DNA of 64,000 bases from Paraburkholderia sp. BL9I2N2 (GCF_004339745.1 NZ_SMGP01000004.1:744001-808000), one strand, 5' to 3'. Positions 9,522-18,500 are shown, counted from the stretch's first letter. Made by a program: numbers and translations. The notes: generated by a model from the letters alone, not told the origin.

Positions 9522-10535
9522 TCATTGAGGAGGGAAAGCGGAGAGTACGATCGAGCCGAGTTCATCGAGTATCTCGACATACGGACGCGGCGTAACCCGC
9601 GGGTTGAGCGCAACATGATTGACGCCCGCGTCGCGCGCCTGCTCGAGGAACTCTCTCAACGCACGGCTGCCTATGGCGAACCCACCGCGAATTCGTGTGA
9701 ACGGATGATCGGGCTTCGGATGCAAATAAAGGAAACCACCAAAGGCGAGTGGTTTGAATGCAGTCGTGTTGGCGGTGGACTGTGTGAGGCTGCGCCATTC
9801 TTCTGCAAAGCTGCGCAACTCGGATGGATCCGGTACGAACCCGAGGTAACCATCCATGTTCTCGGCGATCCACTGCAACGTTTGCTGCGAGCGGCCGACG
9901 GCAATGGCGGGCGTGCGGCCATACGGCGGCTTGGGAAGCATATCCAGCGCACCCAGCGATCGTCCGAAGCGCGCCGACGCGAATTGCGGGAACGCGCTTT
10001 CGCTGACATTCCGATAAACACCGTAGGCGTCTCTGAACCGTTCGCCGCGCGTCTCGAAGTCGATGCCGAACGCGGGATACTCCGACGGCCGGTCACCACT
10101 CGACATGCCGATCACAACGCGTCCGCCCGTTAGTTGATCGAGCGAGTTGACCTGTTTCGCCAACAGCAGCGGCTCGCGCATCGGCAGCACGATGCCGGTC
10201 GTGCCGAGCGTGATATTGCGCGTTGCGGCGGCGAGGTGCGCGATATAGATCAGCGGCTCGAAAATCTGCCCGGTGTCGCCATAAGCGGGATCGAAGAACG
10301 GGATGTCGCGTGCCCATAACGCCGCGACGCCCAGGCTCTCCGCGCGTTGCGCCATCGAAATGTGGTCGCGCATCGTAGGATGCGGCATGCCGGGGTGCGT
10401 TTCCAACGGCAGAATCAGCCCGACAGTGAGTTCGCGCGGCTGGAATACGCGGCTGTATCCCGGATGCAATTCGAGTCGAATCGTGGTCGCGGTTGCGGTT
10501 GCGTCGGTGTGGGCAGGGGTGACGGACATATCCAT
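9522..10535 (-). CDS. LLM-class flavin-dependent oxidoreductase
   Basis: 337 residues, bacterial-luciferase-like monooxygenase fold using reduced flavin. Typical stretches are LTVGLILPLETHPG, AESLGVAALWARDIPF, NITLGTTGIVLPMREP and LTGGRVVIGMSSGDRPSEYP. The start at 10535 is supported by CTGAGGAACCGCC directly upstream on the minus strand. The substrate is not predictable, and no flavin reductase partner is adjacent. It stands between two LysR relics. Confidence 0.88.
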   Translation of the reverse strand: MDMSVTPAHTDATATATTIRLELHPGYSRVFQPRELTVGLILPLETHPGMPHPTMRDHISMAQRAESLGVAALWARDIPFFDPAYGDTGQIFEPLIYIAHLAAATRNITLGTTGIVLPMREPLLLAKQVNSLDQLTGGRVVIGMSSGDRPSEYPAFGIDFETRGERFRDAYGVYRNVSESAFPQFASARFGRSLGALDMLPKPPYGRTPAIAVGRSQQTLQWIAENMDGYLGFVPDPSELRSFAEEWRSLTQSTANTTAFKPLAFGGFLYLHPKPDHPFTRIRGGFAIGSRALREFLEQARDAGVNHVALNPRVTPRPYVEILDELGSIVLSAFPPQ

Positions 10536-10932
10536 GGCGGTTCCTCAGAGCGTGATGGGAGAGTACGCACTTTCTCGTCGGGGAAAAACGCAGCCATGCA
10601 AACAACACTTGATACACGGAGTCATCAACCGTGTTCATAAGACCTTTTCCATCTGGGCGATGAATGCGCGAATGACGACCTCGTTCGCACCGCGGCGTGA
10701 GAGACCGTGGCGTACGGAAAACAGCCGATACGTCTTCCCGGAAGCATTTATTCCATCGAGGCAAAACTGTTGTTCGGCGAGGGGTCGTGCCAAACAGCCA
10801 CCGTGACTTCTATAGTTCGCTTGGACCGCATGCCGGATTTATCAGCCAACCTGTACCAAGGCTCTATGTGCGCACTACTGCCCTTTATCGATCTGTTCAA
10901 ACGGTGCCATGGCGGCGCCGCACGGTGTAATC
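10536..10932. other. Intergenic region with LysR relic
   Basis: About 400 bp between the flavin-dependent oxidoreductase (leftwards) and the GlcG/HbpS-like gene (rightwards). Part of it is the LysR-like remnant described separately at 10635-10800. The remainder, 10800-10932, must hold the promoter of the exported protein gene. No other gene is seen. Confidence 0.45.
10635..10800 (-). pseudogene. Probable LysR C-terminal relic
   Basis: Minus-strand frame ending at a TGA at 10637-10635 reads ARPLAEQQFCLDG, then YRLFSVRHGLSRRGANEVV and AFIAQMEKVL. That is the pattern of the last 50 residues of a LysR effector domain. Nothing recognisable precedes it. The call rests on a short stretch and is tentative. 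Confidence 0.4.
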
Positions 10933-11454
10933 ATGAAACGTTTTAGTCTGATCGCGTCACTCTGTGTTGCGTCGCTCATGTCGCCGGCAATTCAGGCGCA
11001 AGAACCGCCGCCGTCCGGCTACCACTACAGCTTGCCCCTCGACGTCGCTCTCGACGCGGCGAAAGAAGCGATACGCGTGTGTGAAACGAAGCATTACTGG
11101 GTGACCGCCACGGTGCTCGATATGGATGGCGTGCCGCAAGTGGTACTGCGCGGAGACAGGAGCACGGTACACACCGCTGAATCGAGCATGCGTAAAGCGT
11201 TCACCGTCGTGACCATAGGGCCGGAATTCGGCTTTGACCGGTCGAGTGGCTTTTTCGAATTGATGAAGACGAGTCCGTACGCACCGCAACTCGCGACCGT
11301 GCACAACGTCATGGCGTTGCCGGGTGCGGTAGCGTTCAAGGTGAACGGAGAGATAGTGGGCGCGCTCGGTATCGGCGGCGCACCCGGCGGCGACAAGGAC
11401 GAAGTGTGCGCTGCGGCGGGCGTAGCGAAAGTCGCGGACCGCTTGCCGCACTGA
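10933..11454 (+). CDS. Exported GlcG/HbpS-family heme-binding-like protein
   Basis: 173 residues. The start at 10933 gives a clean signal peptide (MKRFSLIASLCVASLMSPAIQA). The mature part is a GlcG/HbpS domain: DVALDAAKEAIRVCE, VLDMDGVPQVVLRGD, then the AVAFKVNGEIVGALGIGGAPGGDKDE signature with its glycine-rich turn. Relatives bind heme or act in cofactor sensing; the role here is unknown. The ribosome site is weak. An upstream in-frame ATG at 10909 would spoil the signal peptide. It converges on the VOC gene. Confidence 0.82.
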   Translation: MKRFSLIASLCVASLMSPAIQAQEPPPSGYHYSLPLDVALDAAKEAIRVCETKHYWVTATVLDMDGVPQVVLRGDRSTVHTAESSMRKAFTVVTIGPEFGFDRSSGFFELMKTSPYAPQLATVHNVMALPGAVAFKVNGEIVGALGIGGAPGGDKDEVCAAAGVAKVADRLPH

Positions 11455-11537
11455 GCCGTCGAGTCTCACTAAAAGTCCGCGATGCATGCCGGGTCGGCAA
11501 GAAGATCATCGGGCGAGATCTTGGTAACAGTACGCGC

Positions 11538-11960
11538 TCAGGCGGCCGCAACTCGTGGATCGAAGTCGAACTCGAGCCGAATTCCGCCCGGTTCGAAAAT
11601 CATCGTGTGCCGCTTTGGGCCGGCACCCAAGGATTCGGGTGCAAATTGAACTTCGACACCAGGCCATTTGGACACCTTCGAGAACACGTCGTCGAGCGCT
11701 GCTTCACTGCCGACGCGCAGGGCCAGGTGGTGCAGGCCTACGTTCGTTTTGCGGTCGAATTCCACGCGGCCCGCTTGATTCTGCACTTCCCACAGCGTCA
11801 GCATCACGTGCCCGTCAGACACGAATGCAGCCGGATAGTCCGGCTTCTCGCCAATTTGCGTCCATCCCAAACAATTGATGAAAAAGTCGCGAGTGAGATT
11901 CAGATCACGAACGGTCAAGCCGATGTGATCGATGCCAAGCGTCAGCGGTTTCGCAGTCAT
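11538..11960 (-). CDS. VOC (glyoxalase/dioxygenase fold) protein
   Basis: 140 residues. The vicinal-oxygen-chelate fold is shown by an N-terminal GIDHIGLTVRDLNLTRDFF repeat and a second module starting VGLHHLALRV. Candidate metal ligands are H11 region (DHIG), H in LHHLAL and the glutamate in IRLEFDF. It could be a small lyase, isomerase or resistance protein. The start at 11960 is set by CCCGGAGGCTCGAA upstream; the frame is open earlier but lacks a ribosome site. Confidence 0.82.
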   Translation of the reverse strand: MTAKPLTLGIDHIGLTVRDLNLTRDFFINCLGWTQIGEKPDYPAAFVSDGHVMLTLWEVQNQAGRVEFDRKTNVGLHHLALRVGSEAALDDVFSKVSKWPGVEVQFAPESLGAGPKRHTMIFEPGGIRLEFDFDPRVAAA

Positions 11961-12135
11961 TTCGAGCCTCCGGGTTGTGGTGATGATGCTACCGCAGAAA
12001 AGCAATGTCGATCGATGGCGCGCGGGGCGGCGCGATCAGATCGCAATGGATGTAGTCGGGACGCTCAGTCGTGCATGGCGAGCCAGTCGATGCGTGCATT
12101 CACGCGCACCCGGTAAACGATGTCTTGATTGATCT

Positions 12136-12147
12136 GGGGTTAACCCC
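12136..12147. promoter_or_regulatory. 12-bp perfect palindrome upstream of DUF4148 gene
   Basis: GGGGTTAACCCC is a perfect palindrome 86 bp before the DUF4148 start, within the 228-bp region between the VOC and DUF4148 genes. It is a candidate operator. No factor can be named. Confidence 0.35.
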
Positions 12148-12233
12148 GACAACGTTGAAGCATAGACTTCATTCACCGCTTCAAACAACTGATTCTGTCG
12201 CAGGCAGGTCCAACATTTATCGAGGTGTTTGTC

Positions 12234-12539
12234 ATGAAATCATTTATCCGTGGAGTCCTTATTGCCGGCGCTCTTGTGATTCCCGCTGCGTCGTTCGCTC
12301 AATCGACGGAGCACACGACACGTGCGCAGGTCCGCGCAGAACTCGTGCAACTGGAGAGTGTGGGTTATCACGTCGGCGACGGTGATCCGACGCACTATCC
12401 TGATGCAATCCAGGCCGCCGAAGCGAAGGTGGCGGCGCGCAATGCATCGACGAGCAACTACGGTGGCGCATCGAGCAGCACATCCCAGTCGAGTGGTGGT
12501 GTGTCGGCTGCGGACTGGAATGCAATGTATAGCCGCTGA
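12234..12539 (+). CDS. DUF4148 small exported protein
   Basis: 101 residues with a signal peptide (MKSFIRGVLIAGALVIPAASFAQ) and the DUF4148 core (RAQVRAELVQLESVGYHVGD, then YPDAIQAAEAKVAA), followed by a Ser/Gly-rich tail. This family is widespread and multi-copy in Burkholderiaceae; function unknown, presumably periplasmic. The start at 12234 has CGAGG 8 nt upstream; an in-frame GTG at 12225 is less likely. Confidence 0.9.
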   Translation: MKSFIRGVLIAGALVIPAASFAQSTEHTTRAQVRAELVQLESVGYHVGDGDPTHYPDAIQAAEAKVAARNASTSNYGGASSSTSQSSGGVSAADWNAMYSR

Positions 12540-12562
12540 GCGGTGATGGTGTCTCTTCTGGT

Positions 12563-12597
12563 ACCAGGACGCGGCCATGACGGCCACCCGTCCTGGT
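12563..12597 (+). terminator. Rho-independent-like terminator after DUF4148 gene
   Basis: ACCAGGACG (12563-12571) pairs perfectly with CGTCCTGGT (12589-12597). The loop holds a second small pairing (GGCC-ATGAC-GGCC). It starts 24 bp after the stop codon and is followed by a short T stretch. Confidence 0.55.
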
Positions 12598-12793
12598 TTG
12601 CGCTGATGCCCATCCATAGAGTCCGACGCGGACTCAAACAACGAATACAAGAACTCTTGGCCGGCGGCAATAACTCGATTACTCTTTTCATTGCAATCGC
12701 GTAGGCGGTCATAGCGCCGCGTCATTGCCCTGCGCACCGGTGACTGTCGGGCAACCGATGGCGGCGCCCATCAGCATTGGAGGAGAAGCCGCG

Positions 12794-14524
12794 ATGAGCA
12801 ACGAGTCAGGGCCGGAAGGCGGTACGCCTTCCCCTCAGCCTTCCGCGGATGGAAGCCGTATCGACGACGCATTCGCCGATGACCCGGCCGTGCGCGATCA
12901 CCCGCGTTACCAACAGATGTTTCCGGTGCTCACCGGTGCGGAAGTCGACAAGGTGCGCCGCTTCGGCAGCTTGTCCCGTTACGTCAAAGGCGAATTGCTC
13001 TACCGTGCGGGAAGTCTCTGCCCCGGAATGTTCGTCCTGCTGTCGGGCAAAGTTCGGATAGTCGGCCGCGATGGCCTCGGCCACGAACGGATCATTCACA
13101 CCTATACGCAGCGCGGCGAGTTCACCTCGGATGTCACCCAGCTCTCGAGCAAGCCCGCGGTTGTCGACGCGCATGTCGTCGAAGATGTCGAAGCGGTGTT
13201 GTTGCGGCCCGACGAACTCAGCACCATGATGATCAGTGAAGCCGATCTTGGCGAAAAGATCATGCGCGCACTGATTCTGCGGCGTGTCCTCGTGATCGAG
13301 CGCGGACAGGGGGTGATTCTTGTCGGCTCATCCAATCATCCACAACTGCGCGCGCTGCAGAATTTCCTGCGCCGCAATGCTTTTCCGAATATGACGCTCG
13401 ATGCCGAGCAGGATGCCGAAGCCATTGCGCTGCTCGAACGCCTGACGCCGCAGCCCGATGACTTTCCACTTGTGGTTTGTCCGGACGGTACTGTGCTGCG
13501 AAATCCCGACGAGGGGCAGCTCGCATCTTGCCTCGGACTGATCCCCGAGTTCGATCCGACGCACATCTACGATGTGGCGATTGTCGGCGCAGGCCCGGCT
13601 GGACTTGCGGCGGCCGTATACGCGGCATCCGAGGGACTGTCGGTCGCGGCGCTCGACTGTCGCGCACCCGGCGGCCAGGCCGGTACGAGTGCACGCATCG
13701 AGAACTATCTGGGCTTTCCCACCGGTATCACGGGTCAGGCTCTCGCGGGCCGCGCGTTTGTCCAGGCGCAGAAGTTCGGTGCACATATCGGCATTCCGTG
13801 CGAGGTCAAGGCGTTGTATTGCCATAAGCAACCGCTTGTCATAGAGCTTGCCGATGGCCGCCGCATTGCCACACGCACTGTGGTCATCGCCTGTGGTGCG
13901 GAGTATCGGCGACCTGATGTCGAGGATCTCCCGCGCTTCGAACGCTGTGGCGTTTATTACTGGGCTACGCCAATCGAGGCAAGGCTGTGCCGCAAGGAGC
14001 CGGTGTTGCTGGTCGGTGGCGGTAATTCAGCGGGGCAAGCGGCGGTGTTTCTGGCCTCACATGCCGAGCATGTGCATATGTTTATCCGCAGCGCGAGTCT
14101 CGAACACAGCATGTCGCACTATCTGGCCGAACGTGTCGCATCTCTGGCCAACGTGACGCTCCATACGCGTATCGAACTGACCGCGCTCGAAGGGGCAGCA
14201 CGCCTCGAGCGCGTGCACTACCGCGGTGCCGGCGGCATTGAAGGAAGCATGACGGCACATCATCTGTTCGTATTCATCGGCGCGGAACCGAATACTGAAT
14301 GGCTCAAGACATGCAGCGTGTCGCTCGACAGTAAGGGGTTCGTCTTGACGGGGACCGATCTCGAGGAAGCGGGCGTCCATTCCATGCCGTTGCAGACGAG
14401 CGTCGAGGGTGTCTTCGCGATCGGCGACGTTCGTTCAGGATCGACGAAGCGTGTCGCGTCGGCTGTGGGTGAGGGCGCGGCCGTAGTGGCGCAGATTCAC
14501 GGATTCCTGACCGGTGCGCGGTGA
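12794..14524 (+). CDS. Cyclic-nucleotide-binding domain fused to FAD/NAD(P)-dependent oxidoreductase
   Basis: 576 residues. A CRP-like cNMP-binding domain (about 40-165, with LLYRAGSLCPGMFVLLSGKV) is followed by a linker and a thioredoxin-reductase-like half (about 258-570). That half has the FAD motif VGAGPAGLAAAVYAA, GGQAGTSARIENYLGFP, the NAD(P) motif LLVGGGNSAGQAAVFLA and the C-terminal FAD motif VFAIGDVRSGSTKRVASAVGEG. The redox-active CxxC of true thioredoxin reductases is absent: the place reads VYYWATPIEA, with W and P replacing the cysteines. So it is not a thioredoxin reductase; it probably passes electrons to another acceptor under cNMP or other ligand control. GGAGGAGAAGCC precedes the start. 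Confidence 0.9.
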   Translation: MSNESGPEGGTPSPQPSADGSRIDDAFADDPAVRDHPRYQQMFPVLTGAEVDKVRRFGSLSRYVKGELLYRAGSLCPGMFVLLSGKVRIVGRDGLGHERIIHTYTQRGEFTSDVTQLSSKPAVVDAHVVEDVEAVLLRPDELSTMMISEADLGEKIMRALILRRVLVIERGQGVILVGSSNHPQLRALQNFLRRNAFPNMTLDAEQDAEAIALLERLTPQPDDFPLVVCPDGTVLRNPDEGQLASCLGLIPEFDPTHIYDVAIVGAGPAGLAAAVYAASEGLSVAALDCRAPGGQAGTSARIENYLGFPTGITGQALAGRAFVQAQKFGAHIGIPCEVKALYCHKQPLVIELADGRRIATRTVVIACGAEYRRPDVEDLPRFERCGVYYWATPIEARLCRKEPVLLVGGGNSAGQAAVFLASHAEHVHMFIRSASLEHSMSHYLAERVASLANVTLHTRIELTALEGAARLERVHYRGAGGIEGSMTAHHLFVFIGAEPNTEWLKTCSVSLDSKGFVLTGTDLEEAGVHSMPLQTSVEGVFAIGDVRSGSTKRVASAVGEGAAVVAQIHGFLTGAR

Positions 14525-14534
14525 GTCATTCGAA

Positions 14535-14640
14535 CTAGCAACCTTCATATTCAGGCTGACGCCTTTCAGCAAATGCGGCGACCCCTTCGGTTGCATCATT
14601 GGTAAGCGACGTTTGACGAAACGATACGTGCAGCGAAGGC
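14535..14640 (-). pseudogene. Enoyl-CoA hydratase C-terminal relic
   Basis: Minus-strand frame ending at TAG (14537-14535) encodes SLTNDATEGVAAFAERRQPE, the standard C-terminus of enoyl-CoA hydratases/isomerases (NDxxEGxxAFxEKRxPxxxG). About 30 residues are recognisable and the rest of the gene is missing. The remaining intergenic space up to 14758 shows nothing else. Confidence 0.6.
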
Positions 14641-14758
14641 CAGGTTCGGCGGATCTGAAAAACGGCGTTGACTCGCTGATTTACCGCTAAAAGTATTGTC
14701 GCAGCCGAAAAGAACCTCGGACAGAACCTCGCAGCTCAATACGAAGTGCATACGAGTC

Positions 14759-15934
14759 TTAACGGCTGGCATCCTGAGGCACAGGCGGAATATACAGCCG
14801 GCTGGTCACGAGCATCACCGCTGCCAACACAACAATCCCGGTGAGAATGCCGGAAAGCCGCATAAGCGCGGGTAACGGATCGGCTGACCAATGATGATCC
14901 TGGACAAACACCATGATGAACGCGATGGTGAACTGCCGGCCCACGTAGCTTGCTCCTTCCCGTCCCGTTTGCACGTGACATCCTGCCCACACGCCGATGG
15001 ACAGCGCGAGCATGCAGAGCATTGCTTGCCCCTGCATCAGAGGGAGTAGCGCCACACCGATCGCACCGGCCAGCAGACAGCCGGCCACGCGCTGCACCAT
15101 CTTTTCCATGACCGGCTGCCGCGTTCTGTCTATTGCCAGCCCCGGCGGCACGATCAGCACGGCGATCGCCGTGACCATTGCCTGCGCGAAACCGGGCAGA
15201 TGCAGCACGTAAGTCAGGGAGGCGAGGATTGTGATGGACAGCGCGGCCTGCAAGCACAGCAGCATGCGGGTCGAGCGCGCTGATTCCAATGGCGGCGTCA
15301 AAATCGCAGCGGAAGGCACGCCCGAATCGCCCGCAGCGCGAGCGACTGAAGCCGCCAATGATGTTCTGTTCTTTCGGTACCACTTCGGCCCGAAATGAAA
15401 CACGCTCGCCACCAGCAGACAAGCAAGTGTTCCGACCGCGACCTCGGCGACTCGTAGCGCCGCGAATATTGCGGTCGCCCGCACGGTCGCGAACTTGTGC
15501 GCTTCGTACGTCACCATCAGGGCTGTCACGCCGCTCAGAATCCAGGCGTAGGCCGCTTTGGACCCGTTGGCTCGATACACCGTGACAGCGCCGATCACCC
15601 CTAACGCGGGCACGAACAGCCACGGGCGGTCACCAATCCAGGGCCCCGCCAGGGTTCCCAGCGCCGCGCCTATCACCGTGCCCATGATCCGGTGTGCGGC
15701 ACGCTGCACGGAGCCGGCAAAACTCGTTTGCATGACTGCGAAGCCGCTGATTGCAGCCCACCACGTGTCCGATAGATGCAACGCGTTGGCAAGCGCGACA
15801 GAGAGTGCGACCGAGAGCATCGCTTCGGCCCCGAATGTCGCGCGCGCCCCGGAAGGCTTCCAGGCCGCCAGTTCTCGCCCGAGCCCGAATAGGGCCGTCC
15901 GGCAGATCTGAGCAAGCGTGCCGAAGAGCGTCAT
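14759..15934 (-). CDS. FUSC-family integral membrane transporter
   Basis: 391 residues with two sets of hydrophobic helices, as in FUSC/aromatic-acid exporter family proteins. The N-terminal motif (GAEAMLSVALSVALANALHL, WWAAISGFAVMQTSF) and AHRIMGTVIGAALGTLAGPW are diagnostic, and a second membrane block begins near residue 225. It is shorter than E. coli AaeB and lacks most of the cytosolic domain. The start overlaps the stop of a 61-codon ORF by ATGA. Family members export aromatic acids or drugs; no membrane-fusion partner is adjacent. Confidence 0.85.
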   Translation of the reverse strand: MTLFGTLAQICRTALFGLGRELAAWKPSGARATFGAEAMLSVALSVALANALHLSDTWWAAISGFAVMQTSFAGSVQRAAHRIMGTVIGAALGTLAGPWIGDRPWLFVPALGVIGAVTVYRANGSKAAYAWILSGVTALMVTYEAHKFATVRATAIFAALRVAEVAVGTLACLLVASVFHFGPKWYRKNRTSLAASVARAAGDSGVPSAAILTPPLESARSTRMLLCLQAALSITILASLTYVLHLPGFAQAMVTAIAVLIVPPGLAIDRTRQPVMEKMVQRVAGCLLAGAIGVALLPLMQGQAMLCMLALSIGVWAGCHVQTGREGASYVGRQFTIAFIMVFVQDHHWSADPLPALMRLSGILTGIVVLAAVMLVTSRLYIPPVPQDASR

Positions 15935-16116
15935 CTACGCCGCCGCAGTCTCGTAACGCGCCTGCGCGAGGGACATAGTGGAGCGGAATGGCCGCATCGC
16001 GATAAGTGAGTCTTCCGGGCAAAAGTGATCTGCCAGGCTTCGCGCACATGTGGCCCAAGCACTGCACCCGAATAAAGGAGTACAGGCACAACGTCAGAAA
16101 AGACATAGTGATCCAT
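15931..16116 (-). CDS. Small ORF coupled to FUSC gene, possible decayed DUF1656/AaeX-type gene
   Basis: 61 codons starting at 16116 with a good ribosome site (GGAGG, 10 nt spacing) and ending in an ATGA overlap with the FUSC start. Position and size match the DUF1656 (AaeX-like) genes that usually accompany FUSC transporters. The N-terminus (FSDVVPVLLYSGAVLG) is hydrophobic, but the C-terminus is Arg-rich and not membrane-like. Either the gene is frameshifted or it survives only for translational coupling. Uncertain. Confidence 0.4.
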   Translation of the reverse strand: MDHYVFSDVVPVLLYSGAVLGPHVREAWQITFARKTHLSRCGHSAPLCPSRRRVTRLRRRR

Positions 16117-16209
16117 GGGGAACCGGCCTCCGTCGATCGCACGGGTTATGACACTTACCTCGAGTCGTCCTCGCAGCCATGCCGCAGATTATATGGCTGG
16201 CGATGCAAA

Positions 16210-16237
16210 AGGCCATGCATTATCCGGCGCATGGCCT
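16210..16237. terminator. 9-bp inverted repeat upstream of FUSC unit
   Basis: AGGCCATGC and GCATGGCCT (16210-16218 and 16229-16237) form a perfect stem with a 10-nt loop. It lies between the TerB-like gene stop and the FUSC coupling ORF. It has no T-run, so it may be a terminator for the minus-strand TerB-like transcript or an operator. Confidence 0.35.
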
Positions 16238-16334
16238 GGCGGATCCGAATGGGCGGCTGATCCGGGCTTCCAGAAGGTCACGTCAGAAGGGGTGACGCGG
16301 AATGCCCCATCATCTTCCTGCTAATCCTTGCACG

Positions 16335-16766
16335 CTACGAAGCGGACGTGCCCGTTAGCGCATCTTGCCGGACAGGACGGGCCGGAAGTTGCCACGCGTC
16401 GCGCAACAGTCTCAGGAATTCGGCTTCGCGATCGCAATGGCCGCAGTCCGCCATGACGGCCTCGCTGCACAACTCCAGGATGTCGCGCCGGAGTCGCCGG
16501 TCCTGCACATCAGCCGCGAGCCAGGCGAGCGTCGTGGGATCGACGTGACATACGTCGCTCCAACTCAGGTATCCGGAGCGCGTCAGGTCTTCGTACAGCG
16601 TTTGCACGATCGAGAGCAGACGGTGTCGATTCAACAACAGGCGCTTTTCCATGCCACAACGATCGAGTGCCTCGAGTTCCGTGAGGCTGAGGTGTCCATC
16701 GGTTAGCAGGCATGCCGCCAGGATGCGGCCGGCTGCCTCAGGACTGTTGCATTGATAGTGACGCAT
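16335..16766 (-). CDS. TerB-like small protein
   Basis: 143 residues, all-helical prediction. The stretch AAGRILAACLLTDGHLSLTE and the later CSEAVMADCGHCDREAEFLR resemble the two acidic repeats of TerB/tellurite-resistance-like domains. The family is thought to bind metal or work at the membrane in stress responses, but the match is by eye only. A GAGGAG site supports the start. It follows the AMP-dependent ligase on the same strand after 84 bp. Confidence 0.55.
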   Translation of the reverse strand: MRHYQCNSPEAAGRILAACLLTDGHLSLTELEALDRCGMEKRLLLNRHRLLSIVQTLYEDLTRSGYLSWSDVCHVDPTTLAWLAADVQDRRLRRDILELCSEAVMADCGHCDREAEFLRLLRDAWQLPARPVRQDALTGTSAS

Positions 16767-16850
16767 TTGCTACTCCTCTCTATATCGGCAAGAACGGATC
16801 GGCGAAATGAATCCTGAGATGTTCCAGGTGAATCGCCGTGACAATTCAGT

Positions 16851-18500
16851 TCACCTCACGCGTTCGCTAAATGAGGAAAACAAAATGTTGGGTGCGTCAT
16901 GCGGCCGGTTCGGGTTCATTGACGGCGGCATTCTGGCGGCCGCCCAGCCGCCGGTCAGCGGCGAGATTGCCGACCGATTGGAGCGCTGGTCGCCTTGCAG
17001 GATCATTTCGATTGCGGTGCGATCGGCTTTTCCCTGTTCAGTAAGCGGCACGCGATCCGCCACGACGATACGAATCCGCTTGGCGACCAAAGGGCCGAGC
17101 ACGATGTCGAGCCTGCGCATGCATCGCGCAACGTCTGCTTGCCCAGCAACCCACGGTTCGATTAGCGCGTTCCATCCATATTTGTCGGCAGACTGGTCGG
17201 CGGCCAGCACTACGGCGTAGCGAACGTCGGGTAAGCGGCACAGGGCATCTTCGATATCGGTGGGGCCGATCGCCAGTCCATCGATTTCCGCCACATCGGT
17301 CGCGCGGCCGAGAATGTGCAGATTGGCAGCCTCGTCGATGAAGCCGGCGTCGCCGGTCAGGCACCAACCGTCCTGAAACTTTTGTGCTTCTTCGACCGGC
17401 TGATGGTAGTAACCTTCAGCCACAGCGTCCGACCTGACTTCAATGTTTCCGCACTGTCCCGCGCGCGCCAGCGTTCCATCGGCGCGACGCAAACGCACCT
17501 CGACGCCGGGTCGAATGCGGCCCGCGCAAGCCAGCAGATCCGGATTCGCCTCGTATGCGGATGGCGGCAGAATGCTGACGAGACCGGTTTCGCTGGCACC
17601 GTACATGTGCGTGAGCACAGGACCCAGACGCGCGATCGCGCGTTGCCGCAGTACCGCAGGCGCTGATCCGCCGATGTGCGCAATGGAGCGCAGCGACGAC
17701 AGGTCGCGCCGGCCGACGTCCGGGTGGTCCATTGTTTCGAACAGCTGAGGCTCGACGAGAAGCACGTCGGTGATGCGATCCGATTCGATTGTCGCGAGCG
17801 TCTCCGCGGGGTCGTACCGACGCTTCAGCACGACCATACCGCCGCCGATCAGCGTGTTGTCGACGAGCACTTGCGACAGGTAGGCGAGCGGGCCATTGAT
17901 AAGCTGACGCCGGTCCTTGTCGTCCGCTGCGCCGACCATCGTTGAATATGTCGCGGAGGACCGGCGGCTGCATTTCGGCACACCTGTCGTGCCGCCCGAC
18001 GAAACGACGACCGCGAGGTCATCGGGCTTCAGCCGTCCGCGTAACGGCAGATCCGACTGCACTTGCGCGAGCTTGTCCAGGCGCGACGACGCGGGACCGA
18101 CGCCGACGAAAACCACATGGCCCTCGACCGCAGCGGGAATGAGGTGAAGGGTTTCCGGGAAGGCTACGAGAAGCGTCGGTTGAACGCGGGCCAGCAAGGT
18201 TGCGCGCCGTTCGGCATTCGTAGACGCAGGCACGAACATCGTAGCCGAACCAAGGAGGTTTGCGGCGTAGCGAATCGCAAGCGCGTCTGGGCAATTGGGT
18301 GCGAGCAGTGCGACCAGCGAGCCCCGGCCGATGCCATGCACCGCAAGCGCCCGCGCATAGCGAAATATTGCGCTTCGCAGGGTTCCGCCTGTGACGTCAT
18401 GATCGAGATAGCGCAATACCGCACGATCAGATTGGTTTTCCAGTTGATCGAGTAAGGCGTCAACATAGGGCCGAAAGGCTGTATTCCCGTCGTTTTGCAT
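16851..18500 (-). CDS. AMP-dependent acyl-CoA synthetase/ligase
   Basis: 549 residues, ANL superfamily. The P-loop VVSSGGTTGVPK lies near residue 170, THMYGASETG is the A5 motif, LTGDAGFIDEAANLHILGR holds the A7/A8 motifs and the catalytic lysine sits in LTEQGKADRTAIE near residue 500. The last 45 residues (SPLTGGWAAARMPPSMN) extend beyond the usual end. It activates an unknown acid; with no carrier protein or CoA pathway gene nearby, the substrate is open. A TerB-like gene follows. Confidence 0.88.
   Translation of the reverse strand: MQNDGNTAFRPYVDALLDQLENQSDRAVLRYLDHDVTGGTLRSAIFRYARALAVHGIGRGSLVALLAPNCPDALAIRYAANLLGSATMFVPASTNAERRATLLARVQPTLLVAFPETLHLIPAAVEGHVVFVGVGPASSRLDKLAQVQSDLPLRGRLKPDDLAVVVSSGGTTGVPKCSRRSSATYSTMVGAADDKDRRQLINGPLAYLSQVLVDNTLIGGGMVVLKRRYDPAETLATIESDRITDVLLVEPQLFETMDHPDVGRRDLSSLRSIAHIGGSAPAVLRQRAIARLGPVLTHMYGASETGLVSILPPSAYEANPDLLACAGRIRPGVEVRLRRADGTLARAGQCGNIEVRSDAVAEGYYHQPVEEAQKFQDGWCLTGDAGFIDEAANLHILGRATDVAEIDGLAIGPTDIEDALCRLPDVRYAVVLAADQSADKYGWNALIEPWVAGQADVARCMRRLDIVLGPLVAKRIRIVVADRVPLTEQGKADRTAIEMILQGDQRSNRSAISPLTGGWAAARMPPSMNPNRPHDAPNILFSSFSERVR

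Noticed and set aside
12794..14524. Thioredoxin reductase identity
   Set aside because: The CxxC active site is missing; only the FAD/NAD(P) fold is shared.
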